From contig QZFT01000026.1 in assembly GCA_003600225.1 (NCBI GenBank), forward strand, positions 49,076-113,075: DNA of 64,000 nt, in the 5' to 3' direction. Source of the DNA: Pseudonocardiaceae bacterium YIM PH 21723 (GTDB lineage Bacteria > Actinomycetota > Actinomycetes > Mycobacteriales > Pseudonocardiaceae). The notes under the pieces were generated by a model. That model ran no database searches. It saw only the letters and a list, made by a program, of their open reading frames with translations, and was not told the DNA's origin. A program made the translations under genes and the position numbers. Shown piece after piece: positions 36,385 to 44,957 of the stretch. Position 1 is the stretch's first letter; every line of letters begins with the position of its first letter.

Positions 36385-38244
36385 TCAGCCGACGATCCCG
36401 TCGACGAAGCACCACCGCCAGTGCTCGCCCGGCTCGAAGCTGCGCATCACCGGGTGCCGGGTGTCGTGGAAGTGCTGGGTGGCGTGCTTGCGCGGTGAGG
36501 AGTCACAGCAGCCGACGTGCCCGCAGCCCAGGCAGATCCGCAGGTGGACCCAGTCGCTGCCCTCGGCGATGCAGTCGGGGCAGCCCTGATCGCTGTCCGC
36601 GGTGGCCTCCGCCGGCGCGGACTCCAGGTGCTCGCAGGTACCGGCGGTCTGCGCCGACGCGTGCAGCGGACTCTCGCTGTCCAGATCCGGCATCCTCGCT
36701 CCTTCCAGCAGGGCTTCTTCGATGTCGATGATGCTGAGCACCCGGCGGAACACCACGTCGTCCACCGCGCCCCGGGACCGGGCGGCGAGGAGTTCCTCCC
36801 GCTCGGCCTCCAGCATCTTGCATCGCAGGGTGCGCTGCAGCTGGCTGGGCGTCACTTCATCCGATCTGGCGCTGCCGAGCCGTTCCCAGGCGCGGTCCGA
36901 TCGCCGTACCGAGTTGTCCTGCAGCCGCTCGATCACCCCGAACGGATCGTCCGCCGGAGCGTGTTCGGCGAGCCTGGCCACCCCGGCGCGGTGCATGTCG
37001 TGGATGACCGCGGCCTCCTGCAACAGATCCTGGCCGACATCGGGTTTGGGCAGCCCGAGCCGGCGGACCAGCTTGGTCAGCGTCGAGCCCTGGATCAGCA
37101 GCGTTCCCGCCACCACGACGAACGCGGCGAGCACCAGCACGTCCCGGTGCGGGGTGTTCTCCGGCAGCACGAAGGCGGCGGCCAGGGTGACCACGCCCCG
37201 CATCCCGGCCCAGCCCAGGACCAGGGCCCACGACCACGGCCAGGACTCCCGGCCCAGCAGCCGCAGGACCACCCCGGCACCGAAGGCCAGGGCCAGCCGG
37301 GTGAGCACGGTCGCCGCCAGCACCGCGGCGCAGACGGCCGCCAGCACCGGGAAGCTGAGCTCGCTGGCACCGACCGCGATGAGGATGCCGCGCAGTTGCA
37401 GGCCGATGAGCAGGAAGACCGCGTTCTCCAGCAGGAACTGCACGGTCTGCCAGTTGATCCGGCTGGACAGCCGGGCGCGGCCGGAGGCCACCCGGGGTTC
37501 GTAGTGACCGATGATCAGTCCGGCGACGACCACGGCCAGCACGCCGGAGCCGTGGAAGTGCTCGGCGGGCAGGTAGGCGGCGAACGGGATCACCAGCGAG
37601 ATCGCGGTGTCGGTGACCGTGTCGGTGAGCCTGCGGCGCATCCAGCCGGCCACCACGCCCACGACGATGCCGACCGCGACGCCGACTCCGGCGGCGAGCA
37701 GGAAGTCCAGCCCGATCTGCCAGGCGGTGACCACGGTGGCGAGCGCGGCGATCGACGTCCGCAGGGCGACCAGTGCCGCCGCGTCGTTGACCAGGCTCTC
37801 GCCCTCCAGAATGCTCACCATCTGCCGGGGGAGCCCGACCCGGCGGGCCACGGCGGTGGCGGCCACCGCGTCGGGCGGCGCCACGACCGCGCCCAGCGCG
37901 AAGCCGGCGGCCAGCGGAACCCCGGGCAGTACCCACCAGACGACGAAGCCGACGACCACCGTGGTCAGGATGACCAGGCCCACCGACAGCAACGCGATGG
38001 ACCGCCGGTTGGCCCGGAAGTCGGCCACCGAGGTCTGGATCGCGGTGGCGTAGAGCAGGGGTGGCAGGAAGCCGAGCAGGACGAGCTCGGGGTCGAGGTG
38101 GAACTCGGGCATACCGGGCAGGAACGACACGCCGACGCCGACCACGACCAGGCACAGGGGAGCGGGCCAGTCCAGCCGGCGAGCCACCACGGTGACCACG
38201 AGAACGGCGATGACGAGTCCGACGATTTCAGCCGCAAGGTGCAC
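36385..38244 (-). CDS. Na+/H+ antiporter (CPA1/NhaP) fused to a UBP zinc finger
   Basis: 619 residues. Residues 1-410 are a CPA1 antiporter with about 12 helices; the ion-binding region is visible as GAVVAPPDAVAATAVA and ESLVNDAAALVAL. A helical linker follows. The last 100 residues are a UBP-type zinc finger: CEHLESAP, CPDCIAEGSDWVHLRICLGC, then GHVGCCDSS and HATQHFHDTRHPVM, with the expected Cys/His ligands. In eukaryotes this finger binds the free C-terminus of ubiquitin; its role on a bacterial antiporter is unknown, though the fusion recurs in actinobacteria. Confidence 0.88.
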   Translation of the reverse strand: MHLAAEIVGLVIAVLVVTVVARRLDWPAPLCLVVVGVGVSFLPGMPEFHLDPELVLLGFLPPLLYATAIQTSVADFRANRRSIALLSVGLVILTTVVVGFVVWWVLPGVPLAAGFALGAVVAPPDAVAATAVARRVGLPRQMVSILEGESLVNDAAALVALRTSIAALATVVTAWQIGLDFLLAAGVGVAVGIVVGVVAGWMRRRLTDTVTDTAISLVIPFAAYLPAEHFHGSGVLAVVVAGLIIGHYEPRVASGRARLSSRINWQTVQFLLENAVFLLIGLQLRGILIAVGASELSFPVLAAVCAAVLAATVLTRLALAFGAGVVLRLLGRESWPWSWALVLGWAGMRGVVTLAAAFVLPENTPHRDVLVLAAFVVVAGTLLIQGSTLTKLVRRLGLPKPDVGQDLLQEAAVIHDMHRAGVARLAEHAPADDPFGVIERLQDNSVRRSDRAWERLGSARSDEVTPSQLQRTLRCKMLEAEREELLAARSRGAVDDVVFRRVLSIIDIEEALLEGARMPDLDSESPLHASAQTAGTCEHLESAPAEATADSDQGCPDCIAEGSDWVHLRICLGCGHVGCCDSSPRKHATQHFHDTRHPVMRSFEPGEHWRWCFVDGIVG

Positions 38245-38260
38245 GCGGACAGTATGAGTG

Positions 38261-38291
38261 GGCTCGGCCGGGTCGACGACCCGGCCGAGCC
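38261..38291. other. 14-bp-arm GC hairpin
   Basis: GGCTCGGCCGGGTC, a 3-nt GAC loop, then the exact complement. It lies 17 bp upstream of the antiporter start and 170 bp before the CBASS-like operon. It is a strong hairpin in a divergent promoter region and may insulate the two units. Confidence 0.55.
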
Positions 38292-38464
38292 TGGCCTGTC
38301 TCGCATGATCAAGAGCACACGAGCGTGTGCTGGTGAAAACTCCGGTCAGGCCTTAGGTGGGGGTAACGACGGTTCGCGCTCCTGTCCAGATCCCAGAGAA
38401 ATGTCGTACATGAGTACTAACCTGTGCGACCGGATGTGACAGTCGGCGCGAGAGGAAGTACGAG

Positions 38465-39502
38465 ATGGTCAACAAGCTCCCCACGCTGGAGGAGTTGCTC
38501 ACCCAGGCCCGTCACCAGATCGAGGTCACTCCCGAAGAGATCGAGGAAGCCAGGCGCCGCCGCGAGACCATCGCCAACGCCCTGCGGAACGAGTTCCCCG
38601 GTTCCAGGGTGTACTTCAACGGCAGCCTCGCCCACGGTGATGCCTTGACGCCTCTGACCGATATCGACCTCGGCATTGTCATCGCAGCGGCGAAATACAC
38701 TCACGGCCCTGGTTTGGCAGGGCCCCGAGACTTGATGGACCGCGCCGCAGGGGCTATTCGGCGCGAGCTCAAATCCAGCTTTCCCAAGCTCACGGTCCAA
38801 GTGGAGGGCTGCACTCGCGCAGTGCTGGTCCGCTTTGGTGACCCAGTACACGCCGGAGAAAAGGGCTTCACCTGTGATGTCATTTGCGCGATCGACAATG
38901 TGAACGCCGACGGCCTCTTCATCCCCAAAGTTCCCGGTTGGTCCCGCTCACACCCCGAGACACACACACGGATGATTCGTGCAGCAATCAAGGAATCCAA
39001 AGTGACCTTCGCTCACGTTGTCCGGCTGCTGAAGCACTGGAACCGTTGCAATGACAGGCCTCTGGTCAGTTGGAACATCAAGGCTCTCGCGCTGGGTTGC
39101 ATCCACGGCCCAATCACTCAGCTGAGTGGATTGGCAACCTGGTTTTCTTTCGCCGGCCGCGAGCTGGATAAGGGGCTCACCGAGGATCCCGCAAGGGTTG
39201 CAGAGAAGCCGATCAAGTTGGGATCGGGGTGGACTCAAACCCAGGTCGTTGCCGAATTGCGCGCGGGCAGCAAGCGGGTAGATGAGGCTATTCGGCTTGA
39301 ACGAGATGGCTACCCGCTACAGGCGCACGAACAGTTGGCCAGACTGTTCAACGATGAAGAGATGCTGCCATACCCAAACCCCGACGCTGTCCGAGAGGAG
39401 GCGGCACTTGGGTGGAAGACATTGAGCACCGGAGGCCTCACAGCTGGTGTCGGTAGCGGTTTTGGCCGTCCACAGGTACAGGCGCGGAGTTGGACGGAGT
39501 GA
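38465..39502 (+). CDS. CD-NTase-like nucleotidyltransferase (CBASS-type)
   Basis: 345 residues of the DNA polymerase beta nucleotidyltransferase superfamily. The active-site motif is FNGSLAHGDALTPLTDIDLG: GS at 53-54 and metal Asp at 66 and 68, with a third acidic residue D138 in FTCDVICAID. A helical C-terminal domain (HVVRLLKHWNRCNDRPLVSW) follows, as in cGAS/DncV-like enzymes that make cyclic oligonucleotide signals. It is followed with a 4-bp overlap by an E2-like gene, the short CBASS arrangement. Base composition appears lower in GC than the flanks. The product nucleotide is unknown. Confidence 0.82.
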   Translation: MVNKLPTLEELLTQARHQIEVTPEEIEEARRRRETIANALRNEFPGSRVYFNGSLAHGDALTPLTDIDLGIVIAAAKYTHGPGLAGPRDLMDRAAGAIRRELKSSFPKLTVQVEGCTRAVLVRFGDPVHAGEKGFTCDVICAIDNVNADGLFIPKVPGWSRSHPETHTRMIRAAIKESKVTFAHVVRLLKHWNRCNDRPLVSWNIKALALGCIHGPITQLSGLATWFSFAGRELDKGLTEDPARVAEKPIKLGSGWTQTQVVAELRAGSKRVDEAIRLERDGYPLQAHEQLARLFNDEEMLPYPNPDAVREEAALGWKTLSTGGLTAGVGSGFGRPQVQARSWTE

Positions 39503-40200
39503 TCCTCGGACCGCCAACGGTCAACTGGTACGGCGTGCAGCCGTGCTGGCAGATCCCGCTGGAAGCCGCTGCCCGCCGAGAACATGGCGCCAGATTGCGC
39601 CGAAACGTCCAATGGGACCGCATCACCTATCAGATCCCCATAGAGGTTCCTGGCCGACGTGATCCCGTTCTCACCGACATCGTGTTCTATGAACGACCGC
39701 CATATCCCTGCTGGGGTCTTCCACCGGAGGAGTACCCACGGGTTTACGCCGTACCAGACGCGACCTCGCCACATCGCATGCCGGACGACGCACTATGTCT
39801 CTACTACCCACGTTCACCCGATCATGAGCGATGGAGACCGGCCGACGGCCTACTCATGCTGATCGATCTAGTTCGCAATCACCTGTTCTTCGAAGACCAT
39901 TGGCGCGCGACCGGCGCTAATCTGTGCGGCATCTGGCTAGGCGCAGAGGCACCGCAGGGGTTCCCGGAGGTGGGTAGGTGGCACCGACCTTCACCACGGC
40001 GTCGACGATCGCAGCGGAATCGCACCCTAGTCCTGACTTCTGGGGAAGCTTCACCGCCGGCACAGTCGCTACCCTCTTGGGCGCAGTTACGACACTCATC
40101 GTTGGAGTCATCGCTGCCACCGTTGCCATCAAGGCATATAGGACTCAGCAGCAAGAGATTCGCCGCCAGCATAGGGCTAGCTTCTACGCCGAAGCGTTGA
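39499..40200 (+). CDS. E2-like ubiquitin-conjugating-fold protein (CBASS-type)
   Basis: About 233 residues. The E2-like part is recognisable by HRMPDDALCLYYPRSPDHERW, with the putative catalytic Cys (about residue 100), followed by ADGLLMLIDLVRNHLFFEDH and WLGAEAPQGFPE. In type II CBASS, E2-containing proteins attach the CD-NTase to a target and prime it; no E1 or JAB gene is present, as in short systems. The GTG at 39499 overlaps the previous stop; TTG at 39490 is an alternative. After about residue 160 the frame continues 223 bp into the next gene with a Pro/Ser/Arg-rich tail that is probably not conserved. Confidence 0.75.
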   Translation: MILGPPTVNWYGVQPCWQIPLEAAARREHGARLRRNVQWDRITYQIPIEVPGRRDPVLTDIVFYERPPYPCWGLPPEEYPRVYAVPDATSPHRMPDDALCLYYPRSPDHERWRPADGLLMLIDLVRNHLFFEDHWRATGANLCGIWLGAEAPQGFPEVGRWHRPSPRRRRSQRNRTLVLTSGEASPPAQSLPSWAQLRHSSLESSLPPLPSRHIGLSSKRFAASIGLASTPKR

Positions 40201-40547
40201 GAGCGGTCGAGGACTACATGGAATGCCCTTACCGCATTCTCCGCAAAGACGGTTCATCCGAAGCTCGGCGTGAGATCACCCAGCACATCAGCGATGTCAA
40301 GTCGCGAATTAGCTTCTACACCGGATGGATCGAGATTCATGGCACTCCTGAGGTGCGTGCGACGTATGACGCGTTCGTCACGACTGCGCAGCGCGAAGCA
40401 GGGCCACAAATGACCGCTGCTTGGGAGACTAAGCCGGTGAGGAGAGACAGGGATGTTCCCCTCCGCACCTCGCCGCTGCCACGCGTCGCCACCGACATTG
40501 CCCGCTCCCGCTTGCTCACGGTGCTACAGACAAACCTCGAGCACTAG
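39978..40547 (+). CDS. single-helix membrane protein, candidate CBASS effector
   Basis: 189 residues. One strong hydrophobic segment (about 24-50, VATLLGAVTTLIVGVIAATV) is followed by a basic coiled-coil-like helix (RTQQQEIRRQHRASFYAEAL) and a mostly helical cytoplasmic part. No known effector domain (SAVED, TIR, nuclease, phospholipase) is visible. As the third gene of a nucleotidyltransferase/E2 operon it is the natural candidate for the membrane-acting effector. Its GTG lies inside the E2 reading frame. An 18-bp hairpin terminator follows. Confidence 0.65.
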   Translation: MAPTFTTASTIAAESHPSPDFWGSFTAGTVATLLGAVTTLIVGVIAATVAIKAYRTQQQEIRRQHRASFYAEALRAVEDYMECPYRILRKDGSSEARREITQHISDVKSRISFYTGWIEIHGTPEVRATYDAFVTTAQREAGPQMTAAWETKPVRRDRDVPLRTSPLPRVATDIARSRLLTVLQTNLEH

Positions 40548-40599
40548 CCTCCCGTTGTTGCGCCCTTTAGACCTTTGCAGGATTCAGGCTCTTTGCGTT

Positions 40600-40646
40600 C
40601 AACTTTGCCTTCCACCCAGCTTGAGCGCGGGTGGAAGGCAAAGTTG
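40600..40646. terminator. 18-bp-arm hairpin terminator
   Basis: CAACTTTGCCTTCCACCC, an 11-nt loop, then the exact complement. It lies between the end of the CBASS-like operon (40547) and the convergent gene ending at 40671, and can act on both strands. Confidence 0.85.
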
Positions 40647-40670
40647 GCCAACCCGGGCTAGCTCACATGA

Positions 40671-41675
40671 TCACGGGCAACTGAGAGTGGGCGCTAGGGG
40701 GTTCCCGCCGCCGTCGAGTTCGTCCAGGGATACCCCGGTCAGGCCCAGGATGGCCTGCGCGGTGGCCCGGGGAGCGGTCGCCGGGTCGAGCCCGGTGGAG
40801 TCGAACGGGATGGCGCCGCGGTCCGCGACCGCACCGGAGCAGCCGACCTGCAGCGAACGCAGGAAGTTCCGCGCCTTGATCGCGGCCAGCGGACGCTTGC
40901 CCGCGAGGGCCTCCGCGGCCAGGCCGGTGCTGTTCGCGTTGGACGGCGCCGCGGCCACGGCCGAGAACCCACCGTCGGCGTTCTGCTTGGTCACGAGCCA
41001 GGAAACTCCCTCACCGGCGTTCGTCACATCGCCGGTGGCCCGCAAGGCCTGGACCACGGTCGCGGTGGCATCCACATCGCTGACACACGGCGACTGGCCG
41101 AAGTTCAGCGGGAAGCCGCCGTCGGCGCACTGGGTCCCGGCCAGGAAGGTGACCGCTGAGGCCGGGGCGCCCCCGGTCGTGCGGTCCAGGGCCAGCAGCG
41201 CCAGTGCCTGACCGAAGGCGTTGCTGAAGTCGCCGAAGGCCGACTGGTCGGAGAACCGGCCGGACGGGGTGAGCCGGGCACGCAGGCCGGCCTCCAGGTC
41301 AACGCCGCCGAAGTTCGCCGTGTTCTTGTGCCGGACCTGTGCGGCGAGCAGCAACTTGGCGTGTGCCCCGGCGTAGGACTCGCCGCCGGTGCCGATGTAG
41401 CCGGTGGTGATCTCCGGCCGGGCCAGCCAGGTGATCGCCTTCTCCGCGTTGGTGTCCGAGGCGCGCGCCGCCGCGAACGCGAAGATCGCGTCGATGGTCT
41501 GTCCCTGATTGGGGAATTTGTCGCCGCCGAAATCGAATTCGAATCGTTCGCCGTCGATGAGCTGGCGAGCGAGCCAACCCGCTGCGGCATCCGCCTTATT
41601 GGGCGTTGCCGCCACAGCCGGAGTAGCCAGGCCGACGCCGAGTAATACGACGACAGCCAGAACCAGACGTCTCAT
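40671..41675 (-). CDS. exported alpha/alpha-toroid protein (prenyltransferase/squalene-cyclase repeat-like)
   Basis: 334 residues with a Sec signal peptide (MRRLVLAVVVLLGVGLATP, cleavage near AVAA). The mature part has repeated helical units with QNADGGFS and CADGGFPL motifs, as in squalene-hopene cyclase/prenyltransferase toroids. The DXDD acid motif of true cyclases was not seen, and the protein is half the usual cyclase length, so a carbohydrate- or protein-binding role outside the cell is as likely as catalysis. It is convergent with the CBASS-like operon. Confidence 0.7.
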   Translation of the reverse strand: MRRLVLAVVVLLGVGLATPAVAATPNKADAAAGWLARQLIDGERFEFDFGGDKFPNQGQTIDAIFAFAAARASDTNAEKAITWLARPEITTGYIGTGGESYAGAHAKLLLAAQVRHKNTANFGGVDLEAGLRARLTPSGRFSDQSAFGDFSNAFGQALALLALDRTTGGAPASAVTFLAGTQCADGGFPLNFGQSPCVSDVDATATVVQALRATGDVTNAGEGVSWLVTKQNADGGFSAVAAAPSNANSTGLAAEALAGKRPLAAIKARNFLRSLQVGCSGAVADRGAIPFDSTGLDPATAPRATAQAILGLTGVSLDELDGGGNPLAPTLSCP

Positions 41676-41889
41676 TGAGGAACCCTTTCCCGCTTATCCA
41701 CGACAGGAGTCGGTCAAGCAGTGCGCCGCAGGTACCGGGCTCGCCCCGAAGGGCACACCGTTGCGGGCCAGCGCCGGATTCCCACCGGACTTCCCCGCAG
41801 TCGCACTGATCACCCACAGATTCCCATACGGCGCGGTGTCATCAGTCAACATCGCGTTGCGAACGGGCCTCAGCAGAGCGGAATTGAAT

Positions 41890-42702
41890 TCATCGCGCGC
41901 GAATTCGGTCCTCATAAGACCGGCGCTCGGCCTGATTCAGATCGGCCAGAAATGTGGTTTCCCCACCCAGGGCCCGGCTGATCGCGTCTCCGATGTGACG
42001 GGGAAAGAATTTCCGCGAGGCCGACAGCATGCCCGCCGACCAGTTGACCCGGATGCTGGCTCTGGGCTTGCGGATGAGACCGACGATGGCTGCGGCGATC
42101 TCTTCCGGATTCGTCATCCGCACTCCGGCGAAGGCCTTGGCGCCCCGGTTCATGTCGGTGTCGACGAACGAGGGTAGTACCAGGGAGATGTCGACCCCGG
42201 TGCCCCGGTATTCCAGGCGGACGGAATCGGTGAACCCGATGATCGCGTGCTTGGTAGCGCAGTAGGTGGCCGCGCCGGGGATGTTCTGCTCGCCGGACAG
42301 TGAGGCCAGGTTGATCACGTGCCCGCTGCTGCGCCGCACCATCCGGCGCAGTGCCAGCTTGGTCCCGGTGATCAGGCCGAACAGGTTGACCTCCACGATC
42401 CGCCGGGTCACCGCGTGCGGCTCCTCGACGATCCGGCCCACGGGCATGATCGCGGCGTTGTTGATCAGCACGTCGATCGGCCCGAGCCGGTCCTCCACCT
42501 GGTCCAGGAAGTCCTCGAAGGACTCGGGGTCGGCGATGTCCATCCGGACACTGAGCGCGGCGATGCCCGGGTCGGCGTCGATCAGGTCGATGTCGCCGAT
42601 GGCCACGGTGACGCCCTCGGCGGTCAGGGCCCTGGCCGTGGCCAGACCGATGCCTCGGGCTCCACCGGTGATGGCCACGACCAGTCCCTGTAGCGATCTC
42701 AC
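41890..42702 (-). CDS. short-chain dehydrogenase/reductase
   Basis: 270 residues. The NAD(P) motif VAITGGARGIGLATA, the NNAAIM motif, Ser in NLASLSGEQN and the YCATKHA catalytic Tyr/Lys motif are all present. The GTG at 42702 is chosen for its GGAGT site 4 bp upstream; the frame is open to 42735. It lies 65 bp downstream of the permease gene on the same strand, so it may oxidise the sugar or polyol taken up by that permease. Confidence 0.85.
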   Translation of the reverse strand: MRSLQGLVVAITGGARGIGLATARALTAEGVTVAIGDIDLIDADPGIAALSVRMDIADPESFEDFLDQVEDRLGPIDVLINNAAIMPVGRIVEEPHAVTRRIVEVNLFGLITGTKLALRRMVRRSSGHVINLASLSGEQNIPGAATYCATKHAIIGFTDSVRLEYRGTGVDISLVLPSFVDTDMNRGAKAFAGVRMTNPEEIAAAIVGLIRKPRASIRVNWSAGMLSASRKFFPRHIGDAISRALGGETTFLADLNQAERRSYEDRIRAR

Positions 42703-42767
42703 ATCGACTCCTATGACGTCCGGTATAGACCCCACCCTGTTCTATAACGATCGTCATAAGCAAGGAG

Positions 42768-44003
42768 TCATCCGCTCAGCGGTGCCACCTGCGCCTGCCG
42801 CGGCGTGACATGCCAGACCGCGAAGCCCGCCGCGACATACAGCAGACTGAGAATCCACGCGACGCCCGCGTACCCGATGACCTGCGCGAACAGCGCCACG
42901 ATCAGCGGACCGGCCAGCGTCGACAGCCCCGCGCCCAGGTTCAGGATCGACAACGCCGCGCCCTTATTGGACCGCACCAGGTTCGCCACGATCGCATCCA
43001 GTGGCACGTACCCGGCGATGCACATGCCGAACAGCAGGCCCACGACCAGCAGTGCCCAGTAGTCGTGCCCGAACACCTGCGGCGCGTAGAAGAACGCGAT
43101 CACCGAGACCGCGCAGCCGAACCCGCCGAAGTAGGAGATCGTCCGCTTCCAGCCCATCCGGTCACCCAGGTGCCCGGCGATCAGGTTGAACACGATGTTG
43201 GACAGCCACATCGTGCCCCAGATGCTGAGCCACTCCGAGGTGCTGAACCCGTACTGCTGCAGGTAGATCGGCACGAACACCGGCAGGGCGAACTGCGGCA
43301 GCGTGTTCACGATCCGGATGCCCAGCACCAGCAGCAGCCGGGGTTCGGTGCGGACGATGGTGAACAGCGTCGCCAGATCCCGCCACCGCTTCGCGCCGTC
43401 GCCCTTGACCGGCGGGACGTCGTCGCGGTTGAGCACGACGATCGCGACCGTGCCGAGCGCGGCCCAGGCGATGGTGCACCACAGCACCGGCACCTCGCCG
43501 ATCACCGTGAGCAGCAGGTCCGAGCCGTAGGCGCCGACCACGCTGATGCCGCCGGAGAAGGCGAACCAGAACCAGCCGTACGCGGCGCTCATCCGGTCGC
43601 GCTCGGCCCGGTAGGCGATCCAGACCAGGAAGGAGTAGGAGAACAGCGGATAGCTGAAGCCCTTGATCGCGTACCCGGCGAACAACGCCCACACCGCGTG
43701 CTGCTGCACACCGACGGCCACGAACAACGCGGTGCCGGCGGTGAACAGAGCGAACGCCACCAGCATGGTCCGCTTCGCGCCGACGATCTCGAAGAACACC
43801 CCGGACAACCAGGACGCGAGGGAGACGCTGATCCCGTAGGTGGAGAACACGGCCGCGACAACGGCGACCTCGACGCCCTGGGCGACGAGGTAGGGGCTCA
43901 GCCAGCTCAGTTCCAGGCCGACACCGACCATGAACAGGAAGACGCCGGCAAAACCCCAGGAGATCTTCTTCGGAATCCCGATGCGGGACAGCAGGTCGTC
44001 CAT
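42768..44003 (-). CDS. MFS permease, polyol-permease (RbtT/DalT)-like
   Basis: 411 residues, about 12 helices. The N-terminus (RIGIPKKISWGFAGVFLFMV, then LELSWLSPYLVAQG) matches the polyol permease group known from ribitol and arabinitol transporters, and the MFS loop motif GHLGDRMGWKRT is present. It is divergent from the DeoR gene with a palindromic operator between. A sugar-alcohol substrate is the best guess, supported by the adjacent kinase and dehydrogenase. Confidence 0.83.
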   Translation of the reverse strand: MDDLLSRIGIPKKISWGFAGVFLFMVGVGLELSWLSPYLVAQGVEVAVVAAVFSTYGISVSLASWLSGVFFEIVGAKRTMLVAFALFTAGTALFVAVGVQQHAVWALFAGYAIKGFSYPLFSYSFLVWIAYRAERDRMSAAYGWFWFAFSGGISVVGAYGSDLLLTVIGEVPVLWCTIAWAALGTVAIVVLNRDDVPPVKGDGAKRWRDLATLFTIVRTEPRLLLVLGIRIVNTLPQFALPVFVPIYLQQYGFSTSEWLSIWGTMWLSNIVFNLIAGHLGDRMGWKRTISYFGGFGCAVSVIAFFYAPQVFGHDYWALLVVGLLFGMCIAGYVPLDAIVANLVRSNKGAALSILNLGAGLSTLAGPLIVALFAQVIGYAGVAWILSLLYVAAGFAVWHVTPRQAQVAPLSG

Positions 44004-44090
44004 ATCAGCCCCCTCTGTATGTGACTAATTAACAGAGGACGGTACGTTTCTGAGGTTTAATCACACAATACCCAGGATTACAGCCCATCA

Positions 44091-44107
44091 CTGTGATACG
44101 TTCACAG
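44091..44107. promoter_or_regulatory. DeoR-type operator candidate
   Basis: CTGTGA-tacgt-TCACAG, a perfect 6-bp inverted repeat with a 5-nt centre, 27 bp before the DeoR start and 88 bp before the divergent permease start. It fits an operator serving both directions. Confidence 0.65.
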
Positions 44108-44133
44108 CACTACGAGGGCAGGGGAGACGTGAC

Positions 44134-44922
44134 ATGGCCGGCGACGTCAGCGAGCGGCAGCGGATGATCCGCGAACACGTCCTCGCGCACGGTGAGGTGG
44201 AGTTCGCCGCACTGGCCGCCGAGTTCCGCGTCTCCGAGATGACCATCCGCCGGGACATCGACGCCCTCGAAGCAGAGGGCGCCGTACGCAAGGTGATCGG
44301 CGGAGCCATCGCGGTCAGCAAGATCGCCGAGCCCTCCTTCGCAGCGCGCGCCGACCTGGAAGCCACCAGCAAGCAGCACATCGCCGAAGCCGTGGTCACC
44401 CGGCTCACCGCCCGGGAGACGGTCATCCTGGACAGCGGCAGCACCGCGCTCGCCGTCGCCCGGGCGCTCCGCGGCGCGGGCCTCGGACTCACCGTGCTGA
44501 CCCCCAGCATCCTGATCGCCGTGGAACTGGCCGGCGAACCGGACACCACGGTCCTGCTCGCCGGCGGCCTCGTCCGTCCCGGTGAACTCAGCCTGATCGG
44601 CACCGACGCCGTCGAATGGTTCGCCCGCTACAACTGCGACACCTTCGTCATGGGCGTCGCCGGCGTGGCCACCACCAGCGGCTACACCGACTACCACCGG
44701 GACGAGAGCGCGGTGAAACGCGCCGCCATCGCCGCCGCCGACCGGCTGATCGTGGTCGCCGACCACACCAAACTCGACCGCTCCCACCTGGTCAACATCG
44801 CCCCGCTGGACGCCGCCGAAATCCTGGTGACCGACGGGGACCCCGACCACCCGGTACTCGCCGCCGCCGCACACGGCGGGGTCGAAGTGATCACCGTGCC
44901 CCGGGCGACATCCCAGCCCTGA
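44134..44922 (+). CDS. DeoR/GlpR-family transcriptional regulator
   Basis: 262 residues. The N-terminal helix-turn-helix (VEFAALAAEFRVSEMTIRRD, then DIDALEAEGAVRKV) is diagnostic of DeoR, followed by the sugar-phosphate-sensing domain (VILDSGSTALAVARAL, then LAGGLVRPGELSLIGTDAV). It is the first gene of a four-gene unit and divergent from the permease/SDR unit. It probably senses a phosphorylated intermediate of the pathway. Confidence 0.92.
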   Translation: MAGDVSERQRMIREHVLAHGEVEFAALAAEFRVSEMTIRRDIDALEAEGAVRKVIGGAIAVSKIAEPSFAARADLEATSKQHIAEAVVTRLTARETVILDSGSTALAVARALRGAGLGLTVLTPSILIAVELAGEPDTTVLLAGGLVRPGELSLIGTDAVEWFARYNCDTFVMGVAGVATTSGYTDYHRDESAVKRAAIAAADRLIVVADHTKLDRSHLVNIAPLDAAEILVTDGDPDHPVLAAAAHGGVEVITVPRATSQP

Positions 44923-44957
44923 CCTGCACCGCAATCGACGAGAAAGAGCACCCCCGC

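Noticed and set aside
36517..38439. A 640-residue plus-strand frame opposite the antiporter
   Set aside because: Composition (Gly, Gln, His, Arg rich) is typical of an antisense shadow of a GC-rich gene; the antiporter is on the other strand.
41694..41915. A 73-residue minus-strand frame starting inside the SDR stop region
   Set aside because: It has no clear ribosome site or recognisable family; it may be a relic, but evidence is too weak to call.
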